A stretch of DNA of 64,000 nt from Maylandia zebra. Its lineage: Eukaryota; Chordata; Actinopteri; Cichliformes; Cichlidae. Shown here in pieces: positions 1 to 12,587 of the stretch. Numbering within the stretch: the stretch's first letter is position 1; every line of letters begins with the position of its first letter. Both the position numbers and the translations under genes were made by a program. Location: assembly GCF_041146795.1 (NCBI RefSeq), contig NC_135172.1, positions 11,646,137 through 11,710,136 on the forward strand, in the 5' to 3' direction. The notes beneath the pieces are model-generated. The model saw only the letters and a program-made list of their open reading frames with translations. It did not search any database and was not told the DNA's origin.

Positions 1-1195
1 CAGGCAGTGGCTCGATGGTGGAGTAGAGGTCAGCTGTGTGGTTGTCATTGAAGTGCAGTCTGCTGTAGTGATGATCATCCTGCTCTGCTGACTGAGTTGA
101 GATGTTTCCATACATGAGGTCAGGGTTCATCTGAGGAGACGAGACAGTTATTATAAATTCATATTAAACTGCATTAAACATTTCATTGTTCTATCAGAAT
201 ATTATAAAATATCTGTTTGTAGGTCTGAGCTGATAAAGGTTGGTTCATTGGCTTATTAAAAAACTATTTAAATCACAGGTTTTCATGCCATTGAATTCAG
301 AGAGAGCTGATGTTTCCCATCAGTTATATCACTACTGTTTAATCCAGTCAGTTACAAAACCGACATATGAGACTGATATGAATCTACTGTGTTGTAAGAA
401 CTGTTAATGTAAAGTTTCTATTAAATGTGATACAATGATAAACAGGTTAGTGTAAATGTCTTGTCTTATAGTGATATATCAATGCTTAAAAAACAATCAA
501 ATAGTTGTACTTGACAGGAATAAAAAAATCAAAGGATAAAGTTGCATTGAAGAATCTTTGTTACTGATGCTCATCAGTAATCATGATTCTTGAAGGCACT
601 ATGACCATAACCACCTCAGGAGCAGGTTTTGTTCTTGATTAGACATCAGCAGGTATGAAGTCATCACAGGCTAAACAATCATTTGTCAAGAAAATAGCAT
701 CACTATTTTAGGACATTTCCTTTGATAGAAGTACGGTCTAAAGTTTTTAAAGAGCCTCTAAAGTCGTTGCATTTCCCTGAGAAGGATCAGTAAGAATACA
801 GATTTTTAGAGGACTCTTTATTTTTTGACTTTTGACTGTTGGCTGCAAAAAAATTTAAGACACTTGCCAGGAATATTGACGCCTGTAATTATTTATATGT
901 GATAATAAAACAGAGCACCTGTTTCTATTTGTAGACCTTATTTCAAATTTGCACATAGACAAAGTATTATCATTGAATTATGTTTATAAGGTAATTATTT
1001 TCTTTATATGATAGTTTCTTGATCAATTCTTAACTTTAATTGATAAGCCTGATCAATTTTTACCTCTGCTTTTTTTTTTTTAACCAACATTTTGTTTTCC
1101 TGTCTTCAAATGCTATGCAGCAGTTCTGATCACACTGCTAAATACTGACACATTAATTGATTGGCTTTAATACTAAAATACTGTACAGTGTGATC

Positions 1196-1269
<74 letters not shown>

Positions 1270-4200
1270 AACATTTTTTTCCTGATGGAGAATAAATGAT
1301 CATTCAAATAAACAGTAATAGAACAGATGAGGAGTTGTTCTTGTTTGAATCCTGTTAGTACCTGCTGTTCGTTGTGTGAAGTTTCCCTTCTTGGAGGTTG
1401 ACTGAAAGTCCTCTTTTTCCTGATTCATAAAAATTAATGAAAAAGTCAAGAAACATGACATTAAAAATAACAGGATCATTTTGAAAGAAAACATATGTTT
1501 ACCTAACACACCAGCAGACAGTGAGAAGTATTAAAACCAGCAGAGCTGCAGAACCTCCTGCAGCTGCTGGTGTCCATGTTCCTGTGATACTTTGGACAGT
1601 GAGAGTCTTTGGAGCAGAGCTGATATCTTTGTTGGTTTTCACAGCACAGGAGTAGCTTCCTGCATCCTCCCTGCTGACTGGGTCTAGGATCAGATGTTTG
1701 TTCTGGTTCTCTCTCGGGGTCAGAGGTCGACTGTTCAAGTACCAAATGTAGTTTGTGTTGTCAGTCAGAGGACAGCTGGTACTGCAGGTCAGTGTGACTC
1801 TCTGACCCTCTGTCACCACTGCAGAAGGACTCATCTTCACTCTCAGCTCTGGAAGAGGAACATTGGTCAAAAACAAAAAATCTCCTGTGTGGCTTAGACA
1901 TGAAAGATGGTTTCATGACTTTACTACAAAACCTCCTTGGTACAAGAACCAAAAAACCTCTCGGGTTTACACAATCCTTTTCTCCAGTGATGAAAAGTAT
2001 TTATTTATTAAAGCAGTGTACTTAAGTACAAATTCAAGGTACTTTTGCTTTCAGTTTTGTGTAACTTTATATTCCACCATCTCAAATGATTATACTTTTT
2101 ACTCTTCAATATTTATCCATCTTGCTATGTCTGGTATTAAAACTATTGTATTAAACCTGAAAAGAGTCAAATTTAATAATGTAAATATATTTAGAAATTA
2201 ACGGGTGACAGCAAAACTACAAATGATTATTATGATTTAAGGAACTCCAGTTTGAAATACCAAACAATCTGTGCATAAAACTGTCAAAATTAGCTAAGCA
2301 CAGATGGGGAAAACTTTTATTTATTTAAGTTGATTTCTTGAAAACATGTAAATACTTTCAAGGTGTTACAGTGTGCTGATACTATATTCACAACATTTGA
2401 ATATTTCTTCCACCTCTGCTCCTGTTCAGACATTAATGAGTAAAGTCTGCTGAGGGAGGAGTTTAGATTTACCTGTGACAATCAAAAAGACTCCAGGCAG
2501 ATCAGACTGTGTCCATCCTTTATGATCTTTGTTGAATCTGAATGTGTATCCTCCTGAGTCATTATTCTTCAGGTTGTTGATGGTCAGGATGTGTTGGTTC
2601 TTCATGTTGTCCTGATACTTCACACGACCCGCAGCCTCAATCAGCTCTTCAACTTCCACTTTATCTTTTCTCCATTTTTTACTCCAATACTTAAACTCTG
2701 CCTTCATGTTATCAGGATGTGAGTATTCACTTGTGATGTTGACTGAAGATCCTTCCAGAGCACAGATTCTCCTGCTGACATAATTCCTGATCCGGCAGTT
2801 TTTATCCTGAACACCTGAAATATAGATGGAAGATTTAGAGTTGTTTGAATGGTCTGTATGCTGAAACTTTTGTCTATAGTTAACTGACAGAAAAAAACGA
2901 GTTGTGTATTACTCACAGACTACTGCAGACTCAAGGTACTTGTGGTTTTTTACAGCACAAGAGAACTTGTATGTTGAATTGTTGTGAGTTAAACATTGTT
3001 GATTCTTGTAGTTTCCGCTTGTGTTTCTGCAGCTCATGTAGGCAGTTTGAGGGTCAAACAGCTTACAGGTGGTGTTACAGGTCAGTGTGACACTATCTGA
3101 TGTGTAGGAGGTTTTTTGAACACGAACCTCTGAAAGATGATTAAAAAGTTTTCATAAGACACAATAATGTACAAAATTTTATTTCTGTTTTTAGAATGCC
3201 TGCCACTAGATTTATTAACAAAGGTAATATTTAGCCTTATCTTATATAAGGAAAATGACATTAAACTAATATAGAGGTTTGATGGAAGATATTTGCTTAT
3301 TTGTTGAAGCTTCACCTCTGGGATATGTGATGGAGCACGGCTCATCTACTGATGTCTTCCTGTAAGAACACATTCTCCCTTTAGCATAGGTCACACTGAA
3401 GCAGGTCTCTGTGAGGGAATCTGTACAACAAAGAAATAATATTGATTCAAATGATTCACTGTGTGACTCATTGTGTTTGTTTTGTTGCACAATAAACATC
3501 ATGACTCACCCACAGAGACTTGAGGGGCTCTGAGATGCTCGTAGCCTTTGACAGCACAGGAGTATGTGACTGCTTCCTCACTGCTGAGCAGCTCTTGGTA
3601 CCAGGGAGACCAGTCCTCATAGAGAAACTCTCTGTTCTTGTACCAGATGTAGGCTGCAGGCTTTTCAGTCAGAGGACAGCTGCTGCTGCACATCAGTGTT
3701 ACTGTCTGTCCCTCTGTGGCAGGAATCACCTTTACCTGCAGCTCTGAGAGGATGATGGAGAACAACTTATACAATGATGTCATTTGGAAAGTTATTAATG
3801 AGTAAAAGTCACTGTACCTGCAACTACTTGAAGAGTAATGTTACTGAGTGAACAGTTTCCTGGACTGTCTGTAGTCTTCATACAGCAGTAAGCGTTTGCA
3901 TCACTCTCTCTTAGATCATTGATGGTTAAAGTTGACTTTTTCTCTTCAGACATGTTGTACGTTACACGTTGTCCATCCACAGAGAGCTCACTCATTGATC
4001 CATTTAAGTGTACAGTGAACCATTTGCTGCTTGAGGTCAGATGTTGATGTGAGCAGTGCAGATCCACTGATGAACCTTTGAGAGCACAGATCCTGGTTTC
4101 TCCTCCATTAACACCTTTAATGGAAACTTTCATTAGTGAACAGATTTATTATTTTTGTTACTCTCTGTTTTTATATCATGAATTTTAAAATAATGTTATA

Positions 4201-6475
4201 ACTGCAGTGTAAGAAATAACTTGAGTATTTTAAGTTATAGACAGCTTATATAATTTATAATATATTTATAATAATATAATCCTTTTTATTCATGTTTAGT
4301 GACTCCTAAATAATTACTCATATCTTAGAGGCAAAGCACAAATTGAACACGGTATCAGACACCCATCATTTGTTCTTGTTGTAACTTTTACATGTAAAGT
4401 TGAGAGAATAAATACAACAGCTTGAATATTAAAAAGACAATCTAAGTGCACCAGCTAACAGGACAGTTTCGTACTTAGTTGTCTAACACATCGAACACAC
4501 AAAACACGACTTCTTTCTTTCATTTGAGTCTGTTTTGTTCATCATATTATAAATGACGTGTTCTTTGAGGTTGTTTTTGCAAGAGCAGGAAGCTGCAGTG
4601 GTGAAAACTGTTGTCTGTGTCTGGTTTATAATGGTAACACCTCTGCGGTGAAACAGAATCTCCAGGCTGAAGATCAGCGATCAACATGAACAGCTGTGAT
4701 GATGAACTCTGCTTACTCTGCTGTTTTTAACAGCAGAGTAAGCAGAGGTAATTGGAAGTAATTGGAATCACAAACAGCTTTAACATTCACACAGCATGTG
4801 TGTTCTAGAAAACCCCCACAAACAATGACATGGGATAGGAATTTTATAAGGTGGCCTTCAGAGGTCAGATGCACTGCAACATGGAAAAAAAAGAAACAAA
4901 AAGCTGCAAAAACATGCAAAACACAATGGAAGTGTTGTTGGGGCGACAACAATATGATTTCCTGCATGTTTTTGTGTCTCACAACATCAACGAATACTCA
5001 TCTTCTCATCAGCATGTCTCAGTGCAATCCTTTTTATCAGCAATCTTTAAGCAGCTGTTCTGTCACACTTTATTTTTATTATTTTATATTATTTATTTTT
5101 TATTACACAGGAAGATGTAATAAAAAAAATCGCCTACAAATAGAAATGCACGTGTAAAGAAGAAACAGAACAGCTTCAACACAAAATAAAAAATGCACAG
5201 GTACATAAATCAACAATATTCTTATGGGGTGTGAATGTGTGTATCTTTGTCACAAAATGTACTTGAAAATGACATGGGATGCCACAATAACGCTCCCATG
5301 AGACAGAGGCAAACGGAGATGGATCCGGGAGAACCGGGCCATCTGCAGCCCTGTAGAGCAGCGGTCCCAAAAGTTTTTTGCGCCACCTGTTTAATGTCAG
5401 ACAATATTTTTACAGACCAGCCTTTAAGGTGTTGCGGATAAATACAACAAAATAAAATGATACAACCAAGACAAAAACTGTGTAATTTTATAAATATAAT
5501 AATAAATGTGAATTCACCTTGTAATTGTGTAACATTATCAGCAACATCCTCCTGAAATGCACCAAAAACATCCCCCTCTCTGCCCCTTAATGCTCTCTGG
5601 TTGCTATGGTAACTCGGAAATATTTCTCTCAAAATAAGACACACAACTACAACACGGGAAAAGACCCAGGTAAGCCAATTTAACAATAAAAATCCTGAAA
5701 ACCATAAATTTCACACCTGAGCCTCAACTCTCGTGGCATGGTACCAAACGACACATGGACCGGTACTGGTCTTTTGCCCGGGTGTTGGGGACCACTGCCG
5801 TAAAGTACTGAAGACCTAAGGCCACACATCTTGGCAATATCTGCACATACATCCCAGCAGGAGAGGAAGGGAGGCCTTAATTGGGCCAAGGTTCATGGCC
5901 AAAAGGGTTTGAGTTCCAGCGGACCAGATGATCTGTCATAGGCCGCCCCTGGGCTCCAGGCGCCAAGAACTGCCCAGTTTGCCTGCACACGCATACCTGC
6001 TCAAGATCAGGTTATGTGTTCAACAAAGGTTACGGTGGAGATCTGACATTGTACTAAGACAGCCACCTCTGTGATACTGACTGCACTTTAATCTTAACAC
6101 ACCTCATAATAATTATCTCAGTCTGGGGATTGTTGTTCCAGTAATGATGTTATACTTCTTATACTATCAACATATTCATACTGTGAGCTGACAGGAGACC
6201 ATTTTTGATCTTTTTATATGTTGAAACACAACAGAAGATTCATTATCAAATGTGTGCAGATTTAAGTTTACACGTCTTTCTACTCTGTGCCAGTCATTTA
6301 ATGATGATATTATTGTACCATAAAAGATTATAATCTTGCACTTTCGGACTCTTCAAGAGCTCATCAAAGCTAAAACGCTAAGACCTGTAAGGAGGAAGGA
6401 GGAGAAAGAGTCATTCCTACCTGAGAGACACAGAATGAAACCCAAAAACAAAAATCCAGCTTCTGCCACGATCAT
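1..6475 (-). CDS. Gene A: CD22/Siglec-like immunoglobulin-superfamily receptor (3' end outside window)
   Basis: Predicted single-pass cell-surface receptor. Exons in transcript order: 6421-6475 (signal peptide MIVAEAGFLFLGFILCLSG), 3818-4114 (D1, V-type), 3510-3743 (D2, C2-type), 3316-3420 (D3, half V domain), 2917-3129 (D4), 2473-2814 (D5, V-type), 1503-1848 (D6 plus TM), 1362-1419 (start of tail, basic RKKR stop-transfer), 1-130 (tail, runs off the window). All introns have GT-AG ends. Introns between Ig exons are phase 1, and the frame closes throughout. D2 has CSSSC, IWYKN and YSCAV signatures. The last exon carries LMYGNI (ITIM consensus LxYxxI), HHYSRL and DLYSTI tyrosine motifs, suggesting inhibitory signalling. 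D4 lacks the C-strand Trp, and D5 has Tyr where B, C and D have Cys in the C strand (KYWSKKW). Intron 1 (2.3 kb) holds a hAT-like insert. Family name is by motif recognition; an FcR-like or pIgR-like label is possible. Confidence 0.82.
131..1361. other. Intron of gene A tail; no gene seen
   Basis: AT-rich sequence between the last two tail exons. Apart from the CA microsatellite at 1197-1266 I recognise nothing in it. Confidence 0.5.
1197..1266. repeat. (CA)n microsatellite
   Basis: About 35 uninterrupted CA units within a gene A intron. Confidence 0.97.
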
Positions 6476-7390
6476 GGCTGCTGTAGATTTCAGCTTTAGT
6501 CAGAAAGTTGATTGTATGAATCTTTAAAAGATCTTTAGAGCTGAACGTGCTCCCGGGAAAGGCTGAAAACAGAACTGACAGGTATGAACATCACTACGTC
6601 TAAAAATAAACTGTGTGAAGGTTTAACACCTTTTAATCACTTCCTCCATCATCATGAGTTTTAAAAGGAATTGCGTAATGCAGTATTTTTGTCTCTGTAT
6701 GTTTTTCATCACCTTACAACAAAAAAACCCCCAAACATTTTTAATGTTTTTAGTGTGGAAAAAAATGTCATTCTACATTTCTACATTGATATGGACTGGG
6801 TAATGTGTTAGGAGTGAAAGGACACCACTACTCTGATCAACCAATGAGCAACCAACAGAGAGCAGAATTCAAACACACTCTGAAAATCAAAGTGGAAATA
6901 TGATACAAAATTTTGTTTTTGTAAATAAAAATGATTCTTAGTAGTTTGTACTGCCCCCACATGCTTTTATGCATGCCTGACAACATCAGCACATCCTCCT
7001 GAAGTCACAACAGATGCTATCCTCGGGGTCAGGCGAGTGTTGGGGTCAGTCAATGCTATTAATTCTTTCATCCTCCAATAACTGCCTGCATACTCTCACC
7101 ACATGAAGTTAGGCATCGTCGTGCACCACGAGGAAACCAGGATCCTACACTGCACGAGGTCCGACAGTAGGTTCAAAGATTTCATCCTGGTACCATGTCA
7201 GTCAGGGTCCAACACAATCAGAGTGCTTGTGGGCAAGAGTTTGTGTGCAAGTGGGGTTGGGGCAGTCAGTGAAAAAGCGATGGTGGAGGTTCAGAGTTTT
7301 GCATGTCTCGGGGGTGGAGGGAGGAGGAAGGAGGAGGAGAATGTAGGTCTGGAGTTCATGTGTGAGAGAGTCGAGAGGTAATGTAATGCA
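1503..7390. repeat. Segmental duplication, copy 1 (gene A ectodomain plus 5' flank)
   Basis: From the TM exon through intron 1, the signal-peptide exon and about 900 bases of upstream DNA, this block aligns with 12977-19460. It includes the intron-1 stretch at 4560-5160 and the LINE fragment ending near 7390. Homology stops at the tail exons, which differ between A and B. The parts without exons (1849-2472 and 4115-6420) show no other gene. Confidence 0.75.
5359..5797. mobile_element. Non-autonomous hAT-like element
   Basis: Ends are CAGCGGTCCCAAAAG on the left and the inverse of CAGTGGTCCCCAACA on the right. The flanking 8-mers (ctgtagag, ccgtaaag) agree at 6 of 8 positions, as expected for an old hAT target duplication. 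It carries no ORF. A shortened copy lies in the duplicated block near 17305-17535. Confidence 0.6.
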
Positions 7391-7610
7391 AAGGGCTTTT
7401 CCCGTGAAATAGTAAATGTCCTGGAGAGAGGGAAGGGAAGTACCCATGATCTCTCTGCTGCTCTCACTACTCGTTGTAACTTTTTCCGGAAGGACCCAGT
7501 GCAGGAGCCATACTACCCAGTGATGGAGCTGGTGAGGATACTCAATGGTGCCTTTGTAAAAGGTGCTCATGATGGGGGTTGAGGCTCTTGCTCTCCTCAT
7601 CTGCGGGGTG
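7200..7610 (-). mobile_element. Rex1/L2-like LINE 3' fragment
   Basis: The minus strand reads as a decayed C-terminal part of the same reverse-transcriptase polyprotein seen at 49593-51440: PIMSTFYKGTIE and SLPSLQDIY motifs. It is 5'-truncated and frame-broken. Confidence 0.65.
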
Positions 7611-7668
7611 GGGGGTTCAGAAATGAGGGGGTGAAGTTACTGGGAGGTCTCAGCCTACACAACAAAAT

Positions 7669-7760
7669 CTCCAGTGTTAAATTAACACTGGAGAGTGTCT
7701 ATATGGGTCCACACCTCTGAGTGTTAAATACAACACTGTTGAGTGTTAAATTAACACTTT
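7669..7760. repeat. Paired short palindromes
   Basis: A 12-bp inverted pair around one base at 7669-7693 (core gtgttaaattaacac) and the same core again at 7742-7758, 50 bases on. Partial further copies ('gagtgttaaat') lie between. It resembles the ends of a small MITE, but I could not fix its borders. Confidence 0.5.
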
Positions 7761-8289
7761 TGACAGTGTTATATGTTTAAAAGTAACCTAGTCAGTTTTG
7801 AAGATTAACAATGGCTAACACTGAGCAGTGCTGATTTTCTAACACTGGAAAATAACTCAAAATGTTAGAAATATTCCAGTATTCCAGTACAAGAAAACAA
7901 TTATTACAATATGATGTGTTAAATTTGCTTAGATGAGAGGGTCCAGCAGTAGATCAGAGGAATAGGTCTGTGTGTTTTAGTTTGGCTTAGCTGTAGGCCT
8001 GAGAGTGTGTGTAATTGTGTAGAGGGAAAGGAATTTATTGACACTGGCGATCTGCCTGTCATAAAAGGAGACAGGAAGCTACAGTTGGGGGGATGCTGAT
8101 GCTGATGTTTTTACCTGAATTTAATAAAAGCTCATAATTGTCACAAGTTAGAAGTAGGTTTGCAGGAGACTCTCCACTTGCTTACCTGTAAATGTAAGAC
8201 AACAAGAGGCCAATGGCCCAGTGGATGCAGAGTGGGGGTCTCAGTGCTTGTAATCTGTTAACTCTGTTTTGTATGTTGTGTAGAGGAAT

Positions 8290-8337
8290 TTGGTGTAGCT
8301 TGGGAGAGGGGAGATTACTTTTTTGACCGGCAGGAAG

Positions 8338-8422
<85 letters not shown>

Positions 8423-8700
8423 GCTTTGATGGTTACGCTCACACACCCACATGCACAGTCACTAACGTGTACTCACATAAACACACGGGTACATGCACAC
8501 ACAGGCACTCACGTGTTTGCACATACATACACAAACACAGAGTTTGCAACACACCATGGGGGTTTTACAATGGGGTTGCTTCTATAAAACTGGTTGTAAC
8601 AAACAAAGAAGTGAAGATCTGCAGAGGGACACCGGCCTTGCACATCTCCCCTTCTAGAAGATGCATGCGTAACTGGATGAATAAAGGTTTTGTAAAATGA
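8290..8700 (+). repeat. LTR-like fragment with CA tract
   Basis: It shares 'aggaagtcac', a CA-rich tract and 'cacaccat..gggg' with 11627-11830, in the same order. Both look like LTR pieces of one old family. No coding region adjoins. Confidence 0.35.
8339..8420. repeat. (CA)n microsatellite
   Basis: About 41 uninterrupted CA units. Confidence 0.97.
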
Positions 8701-9120
8701 CTACTGAGTCCGGTGCCATCTCTGGATGCCCGAGGAATAAAAAAGAACAGGGGCGAAACTGCTTTACTTAACAGTAAACAGTTTGTATTTGCTAATGTTT
8801 GTTGAGTTGATAGAAATGTAGAATCGTTATGTTATGCTACTCCCTTTAAGCTGATTCCTGTTCTGTAGTGCTAGCTAGATGCTGGCTACAACTTACAGAC
8901 ACCAGAACTAATTCGGGCCCATTTTAACCCCCTGAGTAACCAGTATAAATGTTATAAATGAAAGATGTTCTTCTGTGTTTATTCTCCTTCCCTACATGTA
9001 GGATGGTGGGGGAGGCTATAGCTATAGTGTTTAACTGCAGGCACATTCCATGTAAAGATTCTGGTTTCCTTATTTAGTTAGAAATTTTCCCTTCCTGCCC
9101 TTTATGGGCTCACCTGTACT

Positions 9121-10149
9121 TAGGGATGGGTACCGGTATCCGGTGCCATGTTCTGACATAAACGGTAGTAACCAGACCGAAAAGTAGCGCACATTTTGGT
9201 GCTTTATTTCGGTGGGTGTTTTTTCCTGAGATGTCATACATTTTGGATTCTAGCCAATCATTTTACCTTTCCGAGGATAGTAGGTGGGCCCAGGTACGTA
9301 CGTTCTTTTAGAGCAGAGCTACAGATTGAAAATGCCCAAGGCGAAGCGGTCAAAGTCTGGCTGTACTTCACAGCAAAAGATGCAAACTCAGCAGCCTGCA
9401 ACAAGTGCTTTAAGGTGATACTGTGCAAAGGAGGTAACTCCTCGAATGTGATGAAACACCTGGCGACCTATAGCATTTAGTTAAAAGCCAAGAAATGCAC
9501 CGTATTTGATAGCTTGCTGCGAGACCTCACACCGTGCACATCTATTGCGGGTGGGTTGCCTGTTATCGGACCCGGAGTTAGCAACATCCCCCAAAAACCC
9601 AAAGAGGAGAGTCCTGGCCCCTAGCCCTGCCAGTGTAGCAGAAATGATGATGGATGATGATGGCAGCAGCAGCCGTTCTTCTCTGGGTCAGTAGCTTAAT
9701 GTTGTTCGTGTGTAATTTACATTGAGTAGGCTAACCACGTTATTACATTAATGCATGTAAGGTGAACTAGCAAACTCCATCGTAGTTACATGCGGCTCTC
9801 TTCTTGTTTGATGGCAGATACTCCCCTCACCCTGGCCAAAAAGGTTAAAATGACCAAAGAAAAAGTGGAAAACAGTTAAACATGAGAGGTTTTTGGACAA
9901 AGTTTGTTTTTTCCATTGATTAAGCACTGCTTCCAGCCAAGAGTGATACCATAAATCCCCTATAGCTTCAGAAAAGGCTAAAATTGTTGTCTTTTTACAA
10001 AAAACAGCTAAACATGAGAGGTTTTTGGACCAATTTTGTGTTCTCCATTCTTTAAGCACCGGTTCGAGCACCGTTTAAGCACCGGCACCATTTCAAAAGT
10101 ACCGGTTTGGTGCTGGTATCGGATAAAACCTAAACGATACCCATCCCTA
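9121..10149 (+). mobile_element. Internally deleted ZBED/hAT element with intact target duplication
   Basis: Exact 8-bp duplication cctgtact (9113-9120 and 10150-10157). Terminal inverted repeats begin TAGGGATGGGTA and end ACCCATCCCTA. Inside, 9300-9480 encodes a BED-type zinc-finger remnant (AACNKCFKVILC, then an MKHL histidine region), the DNA-binding N-terminus of hAT transposases. The DDE catalytic region is missing, so it depends on other copies. Confidence 0.85.
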
Positions 10150-10244
10150 CCTGTACTTGTATATGGTGGACCATTAAAGGGGTTAAGCCCTATACGGGGT
10201 GTGAGGGGAGATGACCCTTCTATGAACAGAGATGTTGTTAAAAC

Positions 10245-11618
10245 TAGAGATGGACCGATCCGATATTACGTATCGGTATCGGTCCGATACTGACCTAAAT
10301 GACTGGATCGGATATCGGAGAAAAATAAAAAATGTAATCCGATCCATTAAATATCACGAAAGCACCTCACAAAACTTGCAACACGCCGTAACTCACCTCA
10401 GAACGTTAGCATGTCGGAGCAGTATGCATCACGTGATAGAGCGGCTGTGGCATGCGGGACCTGTCGGTGGTCTGGATAGCATTTGGAGCTTCGCTAGCAA
10501 CCTGGCATTTCATCTCCGACAAAGATATCCCCGAGAGAAGTAAAGCAAGTGTGTAAGTCCATCTCTGAATGTTTGTAAAGCATTCCTGCGCTAAGCTTAA
10601 CGAGCGACTGCCTCTCGCTCTCCGGCTGCTACTTCAATCGTGAAACTGCTTAAATGATCAGCTGATCGGCTTTTCTGTCGCGAGTCCGTCTTTGTTTTTG
10701 GCCCACTTTGCACCAGAAAAAGGAAACCAGCGGCTGAACAACAGCAGCACGTTTAAGCTTGATAAGCTGTTGTTAGAATTTATTTAATATTACTTTCTAC
10801 ACCAGGATCTTTTTCTACGTAGCTGACGCTGGTAACTGTGCAGGGGCGGATCTAGCAAAGTTTAGCCAGGGGGGCCGATAGGGCATTAACAGGGAAAAGG
10901 GGGCACAAAGACATACTTTTCTTTCTTATTCTCATTTAAAATGTCTAGCTTTTAATAAATAATTATCTGACACACAAAGTTTTAATTTGATGTAAAATGA
11001 ATAGAAGTCAATTACTGTATATAGTGACTATTAAGTCTAATATATATACCCTAGTAAGCTATAGTACTTTTTCCTTTGGGAAGGTACCATCTGTGCAGTC
11101 TGCAATTTTGTTGAAGAAAGATGTTGAATCTATTTAATATTTCTTGAAAAATAATTGATTTCTGTGCATTTTTTTTCACACTGCATCAAATTAAGGTTGA
11201 TTACGTCGATTAAGCATCATGAGGTGGCGCGTGAGGGGTGGTTCCCTATTTTTTATTTATTTATTTTTGTTGTTGCTGGGAGTTGGAACCCTATTAGTTA
11301 GGTTGCTTAATATTTACGCTAAGTACTCTTTAAAATACCAGAATAGGGAGGATGGTGTAGGTCTAAGTTTATTAGATTGATCAGTATTGCTGAACTATTA
11401 AATATTTTTTTTGTACACAGGTATAACAGAATAGCTTTAGTGTAGTTGTTGTTTTAAACTTGAGTATGAACTTGCAGACTTGCAAAATGCAGCAAGATAT
11501 TTTAAAAAACAGTTTTGTTGATTAAAAAACACTATATCGGATTCATATCGGTATCGGCAGATATCCAAATTTATGATATCGGTATCGGACATAAAAAAGT
11601 GGTATCGTGCCATCTCTA
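10245..11618. mobile_element. Non-autonomous hAT element with intact target duplication
   Basis: Exact 8-bp duplication gttaaaac (10237-10244 and 11619-11626). Termini are TAGAGATGG and CCATCTCTA, followed inward by repeated ATCGGTATCGG motifs on both sides. No transposase is seen. Its 3' part (10850-11618) recurs, diverged, at 46090-46447 and 53109-53459. Confidence 0.87.
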
Positions 11619-11626
11619 GTTAAAAC

Positions 11627-11830
11627 GGTTGTAACCAGGAAGTCACGTATACAGACACACATACACACACACACACACACCCACATTCACACACATTCAC
11701 TCACATACTCGCACGTGCATATACACACATAGCCTTAGCTTCTACGACACACCATATGGGGTTTACAGTGGGGGGTTGTGTAACTGTTTTCATTCAATAA
11801 AAGCTGCGAAGGGAAGCTGGGGCTTTGGAG
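11627..11830 (+). repeat. LTR-like fragment related to 8290-8700
   Basis: CA-rich tract, then 'acacaccatatggggtttaca' and an AATAAA-type signal near 11798. Together with 8880-9120 and 10150-10244 it forms one older sequence interrupted by the two hAT insertions. Confidence 0.35.
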
Positions 11831-12587
11831 CTGACTGAGGTCGGGTGCAGAACTTGCAACTCTGAGAATCTGACTGGGCTTCCCTTGCACAAGTAAAACC
11901 ATTTGAGCTCTGATTGTCTTGCTTTGTTCATGGTGATAAGTCTCTGAGTTAGCGAGGCCTGAGAGTGCAGACCTAACAGAAGGGAGTAAAAGTAAAAAGT
12001 TGTCAGAAAAATACTCAAGAAATGCAGAGATACCTGAAAATTGGACTTAAGTACAGCAACTGTCCCAAACACAATCCAAGACAAGGGATTTAAGTTGTGG
12101 AGGAAGCTTTATTTGCTGAGATGCAGAACTTAAAATGAAGTATAAAAAACACTAAAAGAAACAAACAAAAGCTAAACTAGAAACTAAGACTCTTTCAACT
12201 AGGAACTCACAACTTAACATAAACATACTTAGCATAAACAACGGAACGTGGACCACACACGAACGAGATTCAGGACTTAAATACACACACACAATAACGA
12301 GAGAATGGACAGCAGGTGGCAACACAAGGGGAACAAATCCAGCATAACAACACAGGGGCAGCAAAACTGAACACATGAACACAGGATGAAAGACTAATAA
12401 AATAAAACAGGAAGTACAAAAAATACAACTCATTAAATCACAAAGAACTGAAGACTGACTGAAACAAACTTAATAGAAGATGTAAAAATAACCATGAATA
12501 TTTCAAAAATAAAAAGCATAATGTCCACAAACTAGAAAACACTGGGTTACAGGCACTGACAACAGCATCATGGAAATGCTCCTGTTT
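11831..12587. other. Intergenic, 3' of gene B; no gene seen
   Basis: A-rich sequence on the plus strand. The short reading frames lack domains. It should contain gene B's 3' UTR on the minus strand. Confidence 0.4.

Noticed and set aside
1694..1897. Plus-strand frames over the receptor C2 exons (also at 13168, 15233, 26510)
   Set aside because: They are antisense shadows of the conserved Ig exons, recurring only because the exons are duplicated.
8323..8700. 125-codon frame with (TH)n repeats
   Set aside because: Translation of a CA microsatellite, not a gene.
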